Of a DNA stretch of 64,000 bases, positions 42,197 through 51,434 are shown piece after piece. Location of the stretch: assembly GCA_900542175.1 (NCBI GenBank), contig UQNC01000004.1, positions 1 through 64,000 on the forward strand. The letters run 5' to 3'. Position numbers and translations under genes: made by a program. This DNA comes from an uncultured Collinsella sp. GTDB taxonomy: Bacteria; Actinomycetota; Coriobacteriia; Coriobacteriales; Coriobacteriaceae. How positions within the stretch are numbered: the stretch's first letter is position 1; each line of letters starts with the position of its first letter. A model generated the notes under the pieces. It was not told the origin of the DNA and ran no database searches. It saw only the letters and a list, made by a program, of their open reading frames with translations.

Positions 42197-44266
42197 ATGT
42201 CTTCCCAGATGACGGTTATTATCGCCGGTATCGTGCTGGTTGTGGCCATCGTGGTCGCACTGGTCATTATGCGTCGCGGCGATTCTCGTTTTACCTACGA
42301 TACGCAGCATGGGACGGCCCCGCGCGCCACCGAGGGCGAGGGCAATACCGCGGCGACCGCCTTTAAGGGCCGCTTCTCCATCCTCACCACGGGTGTGGGC
42401 GCGATGTTCGCGGCGCTTGCCGTCAAGCTGTGGGGCATGCAGATGGTCTCGTCGGACTATTACGAAAAGCAGGCTAATAGCAATCAGACGCGCACCGTTA
42501 CCACACCCGCTGTGCGCGGCCGCATCCTCGACCGCAATGGCGTGGCGCTTGTCCAGAACCGTCCCTCACTTGCTGTCGTGGCCTACCGCGACCTTGCCGA
42601 GGATGAGGTTCTGGTTCGCCATCTTGCCAACGTGCTCGGTATGCCCTACGTGGCGGTGCTGCGCAATATTCAGGACAATTCCGAGGGCGCTCAGAGCCTG
42701 CATACCATCGCGACGGACGTCCGTCGCTCCACGGTTGCCTATATTCAGGAGCACGCCGGCGAGTTCCCGGGCGTCAAGATTGCCGAGCGTACCGAGCGCC
42801 AGTATCCATATGGCGAGACGGCATGCCATATCTTGGGCTATACCGGCACCATTACCTCCGAGCAGCTCGAGGCCCAGAATAAGAAAACCTCTGGTGATGA
42901 TGATGCTTCTGCTGGCCGGATTACGTACCAGTCGGGCGATATCGTGGGCCAGGCGGGTGTTGAGAGCTACTACGAAAACCTGCTGCAGGGTATTCGTGGC
43001 GAGCAGACCGTCAAGGTCGATGCCTCGGGCAATGTGACCGGTCAGGCCGGCGCCGTGCCCGCTAAGGCCGGCTCCGACATTAAGCTCACGCTCGATCTTA
43101 AGATCCAACAGGCCTGTGAGACGGCGCTGGCGAGCGCCATCGAGCTTGCCAAGACCACTGGCTACAGCAATGCCGGCAACGGCGCTGTGGTGTGTCTCGA
43201 TCCCAACAATGGCGAGATCCTGGGCATGGCGAGCGAGCCCAAGTTCGATCCGTCCGTCTTTATCGGCGGCGTCTCAAATGACGTGTGGACCGAGCTCAAT
43301 GATGACAAGGGTTCGCACCCGCTGCTCAACCGCGCCATTAGCGGACAGTACATGTCGGCCTCGACCATCAAGCCGCTCTCGGCACTGGCCGGTCTTGAGT
43401 TTGGAACCTACACTTCAACGCAGACAACCAACTGCACGGGCTATTGGACGGGCCTGGGCAAGGCTTGGGGCAAGCGCTGCTGGCTGACGTCTGGCCACGG
43501 CACCATGACGCTGCAGTCGGGTATCGCCAACTCGTGCGACCCCGTCTTCTACGACATGGGCAAGGCCTTCTTTTATGACGAGCAACATTCCGAGGGCCTG
43601 CAGGAGGTCTTTCGTCGCTGGGGCCTAGGCAAGACCTGCGGTATCGATCTGCCGAGTGAGGGCGCGGGCCGTATTCCCGATGCCGAGTGGAAAGAGTCGT
43701 ACTTTACCGACGCCTCTGCCGAGGACCGCAAGTGGAATGCCGGCGATATGACCAACATTGCCATCGGCCAAGGCGACATCCTGGTGACGCCCCTGCAGAT
43801 GGCGTGCGCCTATATGGGTCTTGCCAACGGCGGCAAACAGTACGTGCCTCACGTGTTTTTGTCTGCCGTGTCGCGCGATGGCGACGGCGATGCCTATAAG
43901 TACAACGGCAAGGGCAAGAAGAAGCGCCTGGAGGCCAAGATCAACAGCGATTCGGATTTGACTCTTGTTCGCAACGGCATGCACGACGTGATTTACACGG
44001 CATCGACGTCCCTGGCGGCTCACTTTGGCACCCTGACGCCGCAGGTATACGGCAAGTCGGGCACGGGCGAGAAAAGCGGCGAGGACGAATACGCGTGGTT
44101 CTGCGCCTATGCGCCGGCCGATGGTCCCAAGTATGTCATCGCTACTGTCCTGGAGCAGGGCGGCGGTGGCTCAGATACCGCGATGCATGTCGTGCGCGAC
44201 GTGCTCGGCGCGATTTATGACGAGCCCGATACCTCTTCGGCCTCGGGCGATTCTTCGGTTCGATAG
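42197..44266 (+). CDS. mrdA: Penicillin-binding protein 2 (elongasome transpeptidase)
   Basis: ATG 42197 has GGGGAGGC upstream. The protein has 689 residues. An extra N-terminal helix (residues ~5-25) precedes a ~40-residue loop and a second helix (about 60-80). The pedestal region has RGRILDRNGVALVQNRPSL. The transpeptidase domain has the active Ser in SASTIKP (SxxK), NSCDPVFYDMG in the SxN position and KSGTGEKSG (KTG box). It cross-links peptidoglycan with RodA, encoded 9 bases downstream. Having two predicted N-terminal helices is unusual for PBP2 and could place the N-terminus outside. Confidence 0.94.
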   Translation: MSSQMTVIIAGIVLVVAIVVALVIMRRGDSRFTYDTQHGTAPRATEGEGNTAATAFKGRFSILTTGVGAMFAALAVKLWGMQMVSSDYYEKQANSNQTRTVTTPAVRGRILDRNGVALVQNRPSLAVVAYRDLAEDEVLVRHLANVLGMPYVAVLRNIQDNSEGAQSLHTIATDVRRSTVAYIQEHAGEFPGVKIAERTERQYPYGETACHILGYTGTITSEQLEAQNKKTSGDDDASAGRITYQSGDIVGQAGVESYYENLLQGIRGEQTVKVDASGNVTGQAGAVPAKAGSDIKLTLDLKIQQACETALASAIELAKTTGYSNAGNGAVVCLDPNNGEILGMASEPKFDPSVFIGGVSNDVWTELNDDKGSHPLLNRAISGQYMSASTIKPLSALAGLEFGTYTSTQTTNCTGYWTGLGKAWGKRCWLTSGHGTMTLQSGIANSCDPVFYDMGKAFFYDEQHSEGLQEVFRRWGLGKTCGIDLPSEGAGRIPDAEWKESYFTDASAEDRKWNAGDMTNIAIGQGDILVTPLQMACAYMGLANGGKQYVPHVFLSAVSRDGDGDAYKYNGKGKKKRLEAKINSDSDLTLVRNGMHDVIYTASTSLAAHFGTLTPQVYGKSGTGEKSGEDEYAWFCAYAPADGPKYVIATVLEQGGGGSDTAMHVVRDVLGAIYDEPDTSSASGDSSVR

Positions 44267-44275
44267 GAGGTTGCG

Positions 44276-45502
44276 ATGGTTTTTTCTCCGGCGGATCTGT
44301 TCCGTTCAACCAAGACCGGCTCTCGCAGCAGCCTGGACCGTGTCAACAAGCAACTTTCGGCCTCGCGCGGCACGTTTCGCCAAAAGGTGCATATCGGTGT
44401 GCTCGTGGCCACAGTGGCGCTCGTCGCCTACGGTGCCATCATTATCTGGTCGGCTTCGCAGTTTAAGGCCGATGCTTCGTTCTCACGCCATCTGCTGGGA
44501 ATTGGTATCGGGGCGTTGCTGGCGGTGCTGGTCTGGCGTACCGACCTGCGCGGTATTTCCAATTTCTCGACGGCGTTGCTCGTCATCGACCTGATCGTGA
44601 TCTTCTCGCCCAAGATTCCGGGTCTGTCCTATACGGGCGGTCTGGGCATGACAGGCTGGATCAAGATTCCCGGTATCGGCTTGACATTCCAGCCGGTCGA
44701 GCTTGCCAAGCTCATCACCATCTTCTTTATCGCCACGCTTGGCTCGCAGTATAACGGCCGCATCGATACCGTTCGCGACTACGTCAAGCTCTGCGGCATG
44801 CTGTCCATCCCGTTTTTGGCCGTCGTTGCCATGGGCGACCTGGGCTCGGGCCTGGTCGTGCTGGTCTCGGGCGCCATCGTCATCTGCATGAGCGGTGCGC
44901 GCCGCGAATGGGTGCTGTCGACCCTGGCCCTGCTTGTGGGCCTGGTGGCCCTCGTCCTGGCGCTCGATTCGGTCTTTGATTCGTTGCTCGGCCACGATGT
45001 GCTCATCAAGCAGTATCAGATGAACCGCCTGACGGTCTTTATCGACCCCGATAATGCCAATTCGGACGATGCCTACAACCTGCAGCAGTCGCTTATCGCC
45101 GTTGGCTCGGGCGGCTTCTTTGGTAAGGGTTTGGGTCATGCGACGCAGTCGGCCGGCGGCTTTCTGCCCGAGTTCCACACTGACTTCGTCTTCGCCTTCC
45201 TGTCCGAGACCTTTGGCTTTTGCGGTTCCTTTTTGCTCCTATGCCTCTACGTGCTGCTGATCTTTTCGACGATTCGCGTCGCCTTTAAGTGTGAGTCGCT
45301 GTTCTTGCGCCTATCGTGTGTGGGCATCGTTGGCATGTGGGCGTTCCAGACCTTCGAAAACATCGGCATGTGCATTGGCATGATGCCGATTACCGGTATT
45401 CCGCTACCGTTTATTAGCTTCGGTTCGTCTTCGATGATGATTCAGCTGCTGACGGTGGGTATCGTACAATCCATATGGCGGCATCGTTCGGGCGCCGCGT
45501 AA
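44276..45502 (+). CDS. rodA: RodA/FtsW SEDS glycosyltransferase
   Basis: ATG 44276 has TAGGAGG upstream. The protein has 408 residues. After a ~35-residue basic cytoplasmic start come ten predicted helices. SEDS motifs include WIKIPGIGLTFQPVELAKL, GSGGFFGKGLGHATQ, FLPEFHTDFVFAFLSETFGF and GIPLPFISFGSSSM. It polymerises lipid II in complex with PBP2. Given the operon it is RodA rather than FtsW. Confidence 0.95.
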   Translation: MVFSPADLFRSTKTGSRSSLDRVNKQLSASRGTFRQKVHIGVLVATVALVAYGAIIIWSASQFKADASFSRHLLGIGIGALLAVLVWRTDLRGISNFSTALLVIDLIVIFSPKIPGLSYTGGLGMTGWIKIPGIGLTFQPVELAKLITIFFIATLGSQYNGRIDTVRDYVKLCGMLSIPFLAVVAMGDLGSGLVVLVSGAIVICMSGARREWVLSTLALLVGLVALVLALDSVFDSLLGHDVLIKQYQMNRLTVFIDPDNANSDDAYNLQQSLIAVGSGGFFGKGLGHATQSAGGFLPEFHTDFVFAFLSETFGFCGSFLLLCLYVLLIFSTIRVAFKCESLFLRLSCVGIVGMWAFQTFENIGMCIGMMPITGIPLPFISFGSSSMMIQLLTVGIVQSIWRHRSGAA

Positions 45503-45520
45503 CCGCTGGAGGGGTTTGCT

Positions 45521-46450
45521 ATGAAAATTCCCGTAGATAAGCTGACCCGCGCTTTTAAGATGGGCGCGTCCGTTAAGAAGGATTCCGATACGCCGGTGCG
45601 CGTCTCGGTCTATTTGGATTCGTCCGCCTCGCGCTTTCTGGCCGAGACGGTGCGTGACGCCTTTGTGCCGCAGACGACCTCGGGCATTGTGCGCGTCGAG
45701 CGTCTGGGGGAGGAGCGAATTGCTCCAAAGACCGATACCGATGTGGTACTGGTGCTCTCGTGCGGTTCCGACCGCTTGGAGAGTGCCGTGCAGGAGCTCG
45801 TGATCGCCGGCGCGCCCGTGTGCGTGCTTGCCGAGTCAGCTGTGGAGGTGCCGTTTATCGAGGAGTCCACGCCCATGCTCGGCGTGGTGGCGGCAACCGA
45901 TAAGACGTATCTGCTCGAGACGCTTGCCCGCTGGATTCTCGATCGCACCGAAAAGGAAACGGCTTTTGCGGCGAACTTTGCCTTCATGCGCATCGCGGCG
46001 GCCAATCGTATCATCACCTCGTGCGCGCTCACTAATATGGCGACCGGTGCGCTGGTGTTTTTGCCGGGCGCCGATTATCCCGTTATGGCGCTGGCGCAGG
46101 TGGGCATGCTCTTTGAGCTCGCTGCCGTCTTTGGACGCGGCATTAAGCCTGAGCGCGGCTACGAGGTCGCGGGCGTGCTTGTCGGCGGTCTTGTGATCCG
46201 CGCGGTCACCCGCGCGCTCGTCAAGCAGACGCCGCATATTGGGTTTGCCGTCAAGGCGCTCACTGCTGCCGCGGGCACCTATGGCATGGGCCGTGCGCTC
46301 GTTTCGCTCTACGAACGCGATGTCGACTACAGCCGTGCCAACGAGGTGGTTACTGCCACGTTCTCCCGCGTTCGCGATCTGGTGACCACGGTCGCGGGCG
46401 CTACCCGTCCTATGGCGTCCTATCAGGACGCATCAGATCTCGCTGCTTAG
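45521..46450 (+). CDS. DUF697-like membrane-associated protein in the rod operon
   Basis: ATG 45521 is 18 bases after rodA. The protein has 309 residues. Residues 1-~140 are a soluble domain with alternating strands and helices (VLVLSCGSDRLESAVQELVI), without a P-loop. Residues ~160-280 match the DUF697 pattern seen in GTPase-linked proteins: NRIITSCALTNMATGALVFL, ALAQVGMLFELAAVFG, YGMGRALVSLYE. It lacks the GTPase domain usually fused or adjacent. Its place between rodA and the radical SAM gene suggests a role in envelope growth, but this is only context. Confidence 0.68.
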   Translation: MKIPVDKLTRAFKMGASVKKDSDTPVRVSVYLDSSASRFLAETVRDAFVPQTTSGIVRVERLGEERIAPKTDTDVVLVLSCGSDRLESAVQELVIAGAPVCVLAESAVEVPFIEESTPMLGVVAATDKTYLLETLARWILDRTEKETAFAANFAFMRIAAANRIITSCALTNMATGALVFLPGADYPVMALAQVGMLFELAAVFGRGIKPERGYEVAGVLVGGLVIRAVTRALVKQTPHIGFAVKALTAAAGTYGMGRALVSLYERDVDYSRANEVVTATFSRVRDLVTTVAGATRPMASYQDASDLAA

Positions 46451-46460
46451 GGGTTTTCCG

Positions 46461-48338
46461 TTGCGCGTTCCGTACCAAGATTGTTTTCATTTAATTGAGC
46501 CGTTGCTCGCCAAGGTCGAAAAACCGAGTCGCTATATCGATCACGAGTGGGGCACGCTTTCCAAGGCCGATGCCGACTACCGTTGCTGCCTGATCTACCC
46601 GGATGTGTACGAGGTTGGTCTGCCCAACCAGGGTATCGCCATCCTCTACAACATCCTTAACCAGGCCGAGGGCATCTCCTGCGAGCGTGGCTATGTGCCG
46701 TGGCCCGATATGGGTGACGCTATGCGCGAGGCAGGCATTCCGTTGCTCTCGCTCGAGGGTGCAGCGCCGGTCGCTTCGTTTGATATCGTCGGCCTGCATG
46801 TGCCGCACGAGATGGCGGTGACGAACTTCCTTGAGGCACTCGACCTCGCTGGCATTCCGCTGTTAGCGGCCGACCGAGGTGAAGACGACCCCATCATCAT
46901 CGCCGGCGGCCCCTCGGTGTACAACCCCGAGCCGTACGCGGCCTTCTTCGATGCCATCCTCATCGGCGAGGGCGAGGAATCGCTGCTCGAGACCTGCCAG
47001 CTGCATCGCCGCCTGCGCGACGAAGGAGTCCCGCGCGCGCAGATTGTTGAGCAGCTTGCATCCATTGCCGGCAACTACGTGCCGTCGCTCTATGAGGTTC
47101 GTCACGATGAGCCCTGCTCGCCGCATGGCTACACCGTGCCGCGTGAGGGCAAGGATGCTCCGGTCGTGGTCTACAAGCGCGTCGTCGAGGATTTCGGCGC
47201 CACGAATCCGCTGTCGCAGTCGTGTGTACCCTATGCGCAGCTGGTCCACGACCGCCTGTCTATCGAGATCCTGCGTGGCTGCGCTCGCGGCTGTCGTTTT
47301 TGCCAGGCCGGCATGACGTATCGCCCGGTGCGCGAGCGCTCGGCCGACCAGATCGTCTCGTCGGTGATTCAGGGTCTGGAAAAGACCGGCTATGACGAGG
47401 TGTCGCTGACCTCGCTCTCCACGACCGACCACTCCTGCATTCGCGACGTGCTCGGCAGGCTCAACCGTCGCCTGGAGGATACGGGTATTCGCGTGTCTAT
47501 TCCGTCGCAGCGCCTGGATTCGTTTGGCGTGGATATGGCCGAGTCGGTCGCCGGCGAAAAGAAGGGCGGCCTGACGTTCGCACCCGAGGCCGGCAGCCAG
47601 CGCATGCGCGACATCATTAACAAGAACGTGACCGAGGAGGACCTGGACCGTGCGGCCAAGGCGGCCTTCGAGGCCGGCTGGAACCGCATGAAGCTCTACT
47701 TTATGATGGGCCTTCCCGGCGAGCGCGACGAGGACATCGTGGCCATCGCCAATCTGGCCGATCACGTGCTGGAGCTCGGTCGTTCTGTGGTGCCCAAGGC
47801 TCGTCGCGGCTCGATCTCGGTGTCCATCTCGGTTTCGGTGTTTATCCCCAAGGCTGCCACGCCGTTCCAGTGGTGCCCGCAGCTCGACTACGACGACGTC
47901 AAGCGTCGCCAGAAGCTGCTTATCACGAGCGTTCGCAACCGTGCCGTCCGCGTGCATTACCACGATGCCGAGACCTCGCTCATCGAGGCCGCGCTCTCCC
48001 GCGCCGGTCGTGACATGACGCCCGTCATCATCGATGCTTGGCGCTCGGGGTCTCGCTTTGACGCCTGGGTAGAGCATTTCTCGCTCGATAACTGGAAGGA
48101 GGCTGCTGCCAAAAACGGCATCGACCTCAATGAGCTTGTGCACCTGCCCTACGAGTTGGACTGGCGTCTGCCGTGGGAGCATGTGAGCCCCGGCTGCACG
48201 CGCGGCTTCCTCGAGCGCGAGTACCGTCGCTCGCTCGAGGGTGTCACGACTCCCGACTGCACTCGCACGTCGTGCACCGGCTGCGGAATCTGCCCCACGC
48301 TCCACGCCAAGAATGTATTGATGGGTGATCGCGCATGA
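46461..48338 (+). CDS. B12-binding/radical SAM protein, TIGR03960 family
   Basis: The start is TTG 46461, behind AGGGG. The protein has 625 residues. The N-terminal ~250 residues have a B12-binding-like fold (YEVGLPNQGIAILYNILNQ, IIAGGPSVYNPEP). The radical SAM cluster is CARGCRFCQ (CxxxCxxC), with GLTFAPEAGSQRMRDIINKN downstream. A Cys-rich end (CTRTSCTGCGIC) may bind a second cluster. Members are encoded just before a DUF2344 protein and ribosomal protein L21, as here, and the reaction is not established. The stop overlaps the next start by four bases. Confidence 0.9.
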   Translation: MRVPYQDCFHLIEPLLAKVEKPSRYIDHEWGTLSKADADYRCCLIYPDVYEVGLPNQGIAILYNILNQAEGISCERGYVPWPDMGDAMREAGIPLLSLEGAAPVASFDIVGLHVPHEMAVTNFLEALDLAGIPLLAADRGEDDPIIIAGGPSVYNPEPYAAFFDAILIGEGEESLLETCQLHRRLRDEGVPRAQIVEQLASIAGNYVPSLYEVRHDEPCSPHGYTVPREGKDAPVVVYKRVVEDFGATNPLSQSCVPYAQLVHDRLSIEILRGCARGCRFCQAGMTYRPVRERSADQIVSSVIQGLEKTGYDEVSLTSLSTTDHSCIRDVLGRLNRRLEDTGIRVSIPSQRLDSFGVDMAESVAGEKKGGLTFAPEAGSQRMRDIINKNVTEEDLDRAAKAAFEAGWNRMKLYFMMGLPGERDEDIVAIANLADHVLELGRSVVPKARRGSISVSISVSVFIPKAATPFQWCPQLDYDDVKRRQKLLITSVRNRAVRVHYHDAETSLIEAALSRAGRDMTPVIIDAWRSGSRFDAWVEHFSLDNWKEAAAKNGIDLNELVHLPYELDWRLPWEHVSPGCTRGFLEREYRRSLEGVTTPDCTRTSCTGCGICPTLHAKNVLMGDRA

Positions 48339-49147
48339 GTGAGCGCCTGACCGACAACCCCACGCTCTTTAGACTTCGTGTTCGCTATGGCAAGCGCGAT
48401 CGCCTTAAGTACCTGGGCCATCTCGAAGTAATCCATACCATTGAGCGCATCGTGCGCCGTGCGGGACTTCCCTATGCCGTCACGCAGGGCTTCTCTCCGC
48501 ACATGCGAGTGGGCTTCTCTTCGGCGCTACCGGTGGGTACGTCGTCGATCTGCGAGTGGTATGACCTGTTTATGACCGAGTTCGTGGCGCTCGACGAGGC
48601 GTTTGGGCGCCTGGCTGCGGCGTCTCCGGCCGATCTGGCGCCCATCGAGGCGGCGTATATCGACGTGCGCACGCCGGCGTTGACGGCGCAACTCACGCGT
48701 CTGTCGTATCGCATCGACCTGCACTTGGATCCCGAGGCGCCCGTAAGCGCCGACGAGGTGCGTCGTGCGATCGACACGCTGCGCGCGGACCATGGCATCG
48801 ACTACGCGCGCGGCAAAAAGAGCAAGCGCTTGGATTTGGATCACACGCTCGTGGGCTATGAGCTCACGGCGGGGGAGCGCCCGGACCATTTGGTGCTCAT
48901 GCTCGACACCCATGCCGACAACGAGGGCTCCATGCGTCCGGAAATTTTGCTTTCTGCTGCTGATGTTTTGTTGCAGGGCTTGACCCCGGGCGTGGATGCA
49001 CCTATTGTTTCCACCGGTATGCAAGACCTCGTGACCATCTGCTCCTACGATGTCGAGCGTCAGAATCAAGCATGCGAGGACGACGAGGGCCGACTCGTCA
49101 GCCCCATACCTGTGCGAACTTGTGGATTTGCTCCACATACTCGTTGA
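48335..49147 (+). CDS. DUF2344 (TIGR03936) protein, partner of radical SAM enzyme
   Basis: ATG 48335 overlaps the radical SAM stop (ATGA). The protein has 270 residues. The family start is clear: FRLRVRYGKRDRLKYLGHLE and VTQGFSPHMRVGFSSALPVG. In many genomes this domain is fused to, or adjacent to, the TIGR03960 radical SAM protein, implying they work together; some proposals link them to tRNA or ribosome modification. The end overlaps the probable rplU promoter. RNase G, often next in this cluster, is absent. Confidence 0.88.
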   Translation: MSERLTDNPTLFRLRVRYGKRDRLKYLGHLEVIHTIERIVRRAGLPYAVTQGFSPHMRVGFSSALPVGTSSICEWYDLFMTEFVALDEAFGRLAAASPADLAPIEAAYIDVRTPALTAQLTRLSYRIDLHLDPEAPVSADEVRRAIDTLRADHGIDYARGKKSKRLDLDHTLVGYELTAGERPDHLVLMLDTHADNEGSMRPEILLSAADVLLQGLTPGVDAPIVSTGMQDLVTICSYDVERQNQACEDDEGRLVSPIPVRTCGFAPHTR

Positions 49148-49172
49148 CGGGGGTATTTTCGCCTGCTACTAT
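49144..49172 (+). promoter_or_regulatory. Promoter of rplU-rpmA
   Basis: TTGACG (49144-49149), 17-bp spacer, TACTAT (49167-49172). It overlaps the stop codon of the DUF2344 gene. Confidence 0.7.
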
Positions 49173-49214
49173 ATTCGACTGTTGCACTAACTGATGCATG
49201 AAGGGCAAGTAAAC

Positions 49215-49589
49215 ATGTACGCAATCGTTAACACGGGCGGCAAGCAGTACAAGGTCGCCACCGACGATGTCATCACCGTCGAGAAGATCGAGGGCAATGA
49301 GGGCGACAAGGTCACCCTGCCGGTCATCTTCCTCAACGATGGTAAGAAGATCGTCACCGATCCCGACAAGCTGGCCAAGGCCAAGGTTACCGCTCAGATC
49401 GTTGAGCAGTTCAAGGGCGAGAAGCAGCTGGTCTTCAAGTTCCACAAGCGCAAGCGCTATCGTCGTCTGAAGGGTCACCGTCAGCAGCTCACCAAGCTGA
49501 AGATCGTGAAGGTCCAGGCTACGTCCCGCGCCAAGAAGGCTGTCAAGGCAGAGGCCGAGGCTGTTGCCGAGGCTCCCGTCGCCGAGTAG
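49215..49589 (+). CDS. rplU: 50S ribosomal protein L21
   Basis: The start is ATG 49215, with GAAGGGCAAG upstream. The protein has 124 residues: MYAIVNTGGKQYKVATDD, then KRKRYRRLKGHRQQLTKLKI as the rRNA-binding basic segment. The ~20-residue Ala/Glu/Lys-rich tail is an extension beyond the usual ~103 residues. It is followed by rpmA after 33 bases with no Prp protease gene in between. Confidence 0.98.
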   Translation: MYAIVNTGGKQYKVATDDVITVEKIEGNEGDKVTLPVIFLNDGKKIVTDPDKLAKAKVTAQIVEQFKGEKQLVFKFHKRKRYRRLKGHRQQLTKLKIVKVQATSRAKKAVKAEAEAVAEAPVAE

Positions 49590-49622
49590 ATTACACTCGT
49601 AACGAAAGAGTAGGTATACACA

Positions 49623-49880
49623 ATGGCACACAAAAAAGGACTCGGTTCCTCCCGTAATGGCCGTGACTCCCGCGGTCAGCGCCTTGGCACGAAGCGCTAT
49701 GCCGGCCAGACGGTAACCACGGGCACGATTCTCGTCCGTCAGCACGGCACTCACATCCACCCGGGTGAGAACGTTGGCCGTGGCAAGGACGACACGCTGT
49801 TCGCGCTGGTCGACGGTACCGTTGAGTTCCACAAGGGTATCAAGCACAGGGTCAGCGTACGCCCGCTCGCGAACGCGTAA
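49623..49880 (+). CDS. rpmA: 50S ribosomal protein L27
   Basis: ATG 49623. The protein has 85 residues, starting MAHKKGLGSSRNGRDSRGQR, so it lacks the N-terminal extension that Prp removes in Firmicutes; this agrees with the absence of a prp gene. Motifs YAGQTVTTGTILVRQHGTHI and HPGENVGRGKDDTLFA are standard. It reaches the peptidyl-transferase centre. A hairpin with U-tract follows. Confidence 0.98.
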   Translation: MAHKKGLGSSRNGRDSRGQRLGTKRYAGQTVTTGTILVRQHGTHIHPGENVGRGKDDTLFALVDGTVEFHKGIKHRVSVRPLANA

Positions 49881-49905
49881 TTCACCCTTCATAGAGCACA
49901 TATGT

Positions 49906-49948
49906 GGGAGGCACTTGAGTTTTAGGATTCAAGGGTCTCCCTCTTTTT
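49906..49948 (+). terminator. Terminator or attenuator between rpmA and obg
   Basis: GGGAGGCACTTG (49906-49917) pairs with CAAGGGTCTCCC (49930-49941) with one mismatch and one G-T pair, followed by TCTTTTT. It ends just before the obg ribosome site. Confidence 0.7.
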
Positions 49949-49964
49949 GTAGGAGGCGATTCTG

Positions 49965-51431
49965 TTGTCACAGTTCACCGATATCAGCCGCATTAACGTG
50001 TGCGGCGGCGACGGCGGAGCCGGATGCATGTCGTTTAGGCGCGAGGCATTTGTCCCCAAGGGCGGCCCCGATGGCGGCGACGGCGGTCGTGGCGGCAATG
50101 TCGTCATCCAGGCCGATGCTCAGCTGTCTTCGTTGATCGATTACCGCTTTAAGCATCACTTCCGCGCCGAACGCGGCACGCACGGGCAGGGTGCCCGTCG
50201 TAACGGTAAGAGCGGCGAGGACCTTATTCTTAAGGTTCCCATGGGTACCGTGGTGCGCGAGCTCGACCCCGAGACGCAGACCCCGATGTTCGAGATTGCC
50301 GATCTGGTGCATGATGGCGAGCGCGTTGTCGTGGCGCCCGGCGGTGCCGGTGGCCTGGGCAACACGCACTTTGTGACGTCGGTGCGCCGCGCGCCCGCGT
50401 TCGCTCAGCTGGGCGAACCGGCCGAGGAGCATTGGATTGAGCTTGAGATGAAGCTTATGGCCGATGCTGCGCTCGTGGGCTTTCCCTCGGTGGGTAAGTC
50501 TTCGCTCATCGCGCGCATGAGTGCCGCCCGTCCCAAGATCGCCGACTATCCGTTTACCACGCTCGTGCCGAACCTCGGCATGGTGCGTGCCGGTGAGTAT
50601 TCTTACGTCGTTGCCGACGTTCCTGGTTTGATCGAGGGCGCGAGCGAGGGCAAGGGCCTGGGCCACCAGTTCCTGCGCCACATCGAGCGTACGGCGCTGA
50701 TCATGCATGTCGTCGACATGACGGGCGGTTTTGAGGATCGCGACCCGGTTGAGGATTACCGCATCATCAACCGTGAGCTCGAGCAGTATGGCGCCGAGCT
50801 TTCGGAGCGTCCGCAGATCGTCGTCGCCAACAAGTGCGATGCGCCGGGCACGGCCGACAAGATTGCCGACCTTAAGCGCGCCGCGCTCGACGATGGACAT
50901 ATGTTCTTTGCCGTGTCCGCCGTGACGGGCGCCGGCCTCAACACGCTGATGCTTGCCGTGGGCGAGCAGGTGGCTAAGCTGCGCGCCGAGCTGGCGGTCT
51001 CCGATGAGCCTGTCGATCTTCGCGACGAGGAGTGGGAGCGCCGTCGCCTGCAGCGCGAGAAGCGTTTCCGCATTGTTCAGGAAGAGCCCGGTGCCTTCCG
51101 CGTGGTCGGTCGCGCCATCGAGCGCATGGTTATTCAGACCGACTGGGAAAACGAGGAAGCCGTCATCTACCTGCAGCACAAGTTTGCGCGCATGGGTGTT
51201 GACGACGCGCTCGAGAAGGCCGGCTGCCGTGCGGGCGACGAGGTCCGCATTTGCCAGCGCGCCTTTGACTTTGAGGGCGCCGAGGACTTCTCGGAGTACG
51301 AGGAGCTCGAGGACGCTGGCGAGGGCGTTGCCGTTGAGGCCCTTGACGTGACCGATGCTCCTGATGAGGGCGTCGAGGTTGTCGATGCGGCGGATGCCGC
51401 GGACGATGCCGAGACCTCGGAGGGCGAGTAA
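49965..51431 (+). CDS. obg: GTPase Obg/CgtA
   Basis: The start is TTG 49965, with AGGAGG eight bases upstream. The protein has 488 residues. The glycine-rich Obg fold occupies ~1-160 (GGDGGAGCMSFRREAFVPKG, PDGGDGGRGG). The G domain has GFPSVGKSSL (G1), DVPGLIEGAS (G3) and NKCD (G4). The C-terminal OCT domain spans ~355-435. The last ~50 residues are an acidic tail. It acts in 50S maturation and stress signalling. It follows L21-L27, the usual place. Confidence 0.97.
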   Translation: MSQFTDISRINVCGGDGGAGCMSFRREAFVPKGGPDGGDGGRGGNVVIQADAQLSSLIDYRFKHHFRAERGTHGQGARRNGKSGEDLILKVPMGTVVRELDPETQTPMFEIADLVHDGERVVVAPGGAGGLGNTHFVTSVRRAPAFAQLGEPAEEHWIELEMKLMADAALVGFPSVGKSSLIARMSAARPKIADYPFTTLVPNLGMVRAGEYSYVVADVPGLIEGASEGKGLGHQFLRHIERTALIMHVVDMTGGFEDRDPVEDYRIINRELEQYGAELSERPQIVVANKCDAPGTADKIADLKRAALDDGHMFFAVSAVTGAGLNTLMLAVGEQVAKLRAELAVSDEPVDLRDEEWERRRLQREKRFRIVQEEPGAFRVVGRAIERMVIQTDWENEEAVIYLQHKFARMGVDDALEKAGCRAGDEVRICQRAFDFEGAEDFSEYEELEDAGEGVAVEALDVTDAPDEGVEVVDAADAADDAETSEGE

Positions 51432-51434
51432 GCC

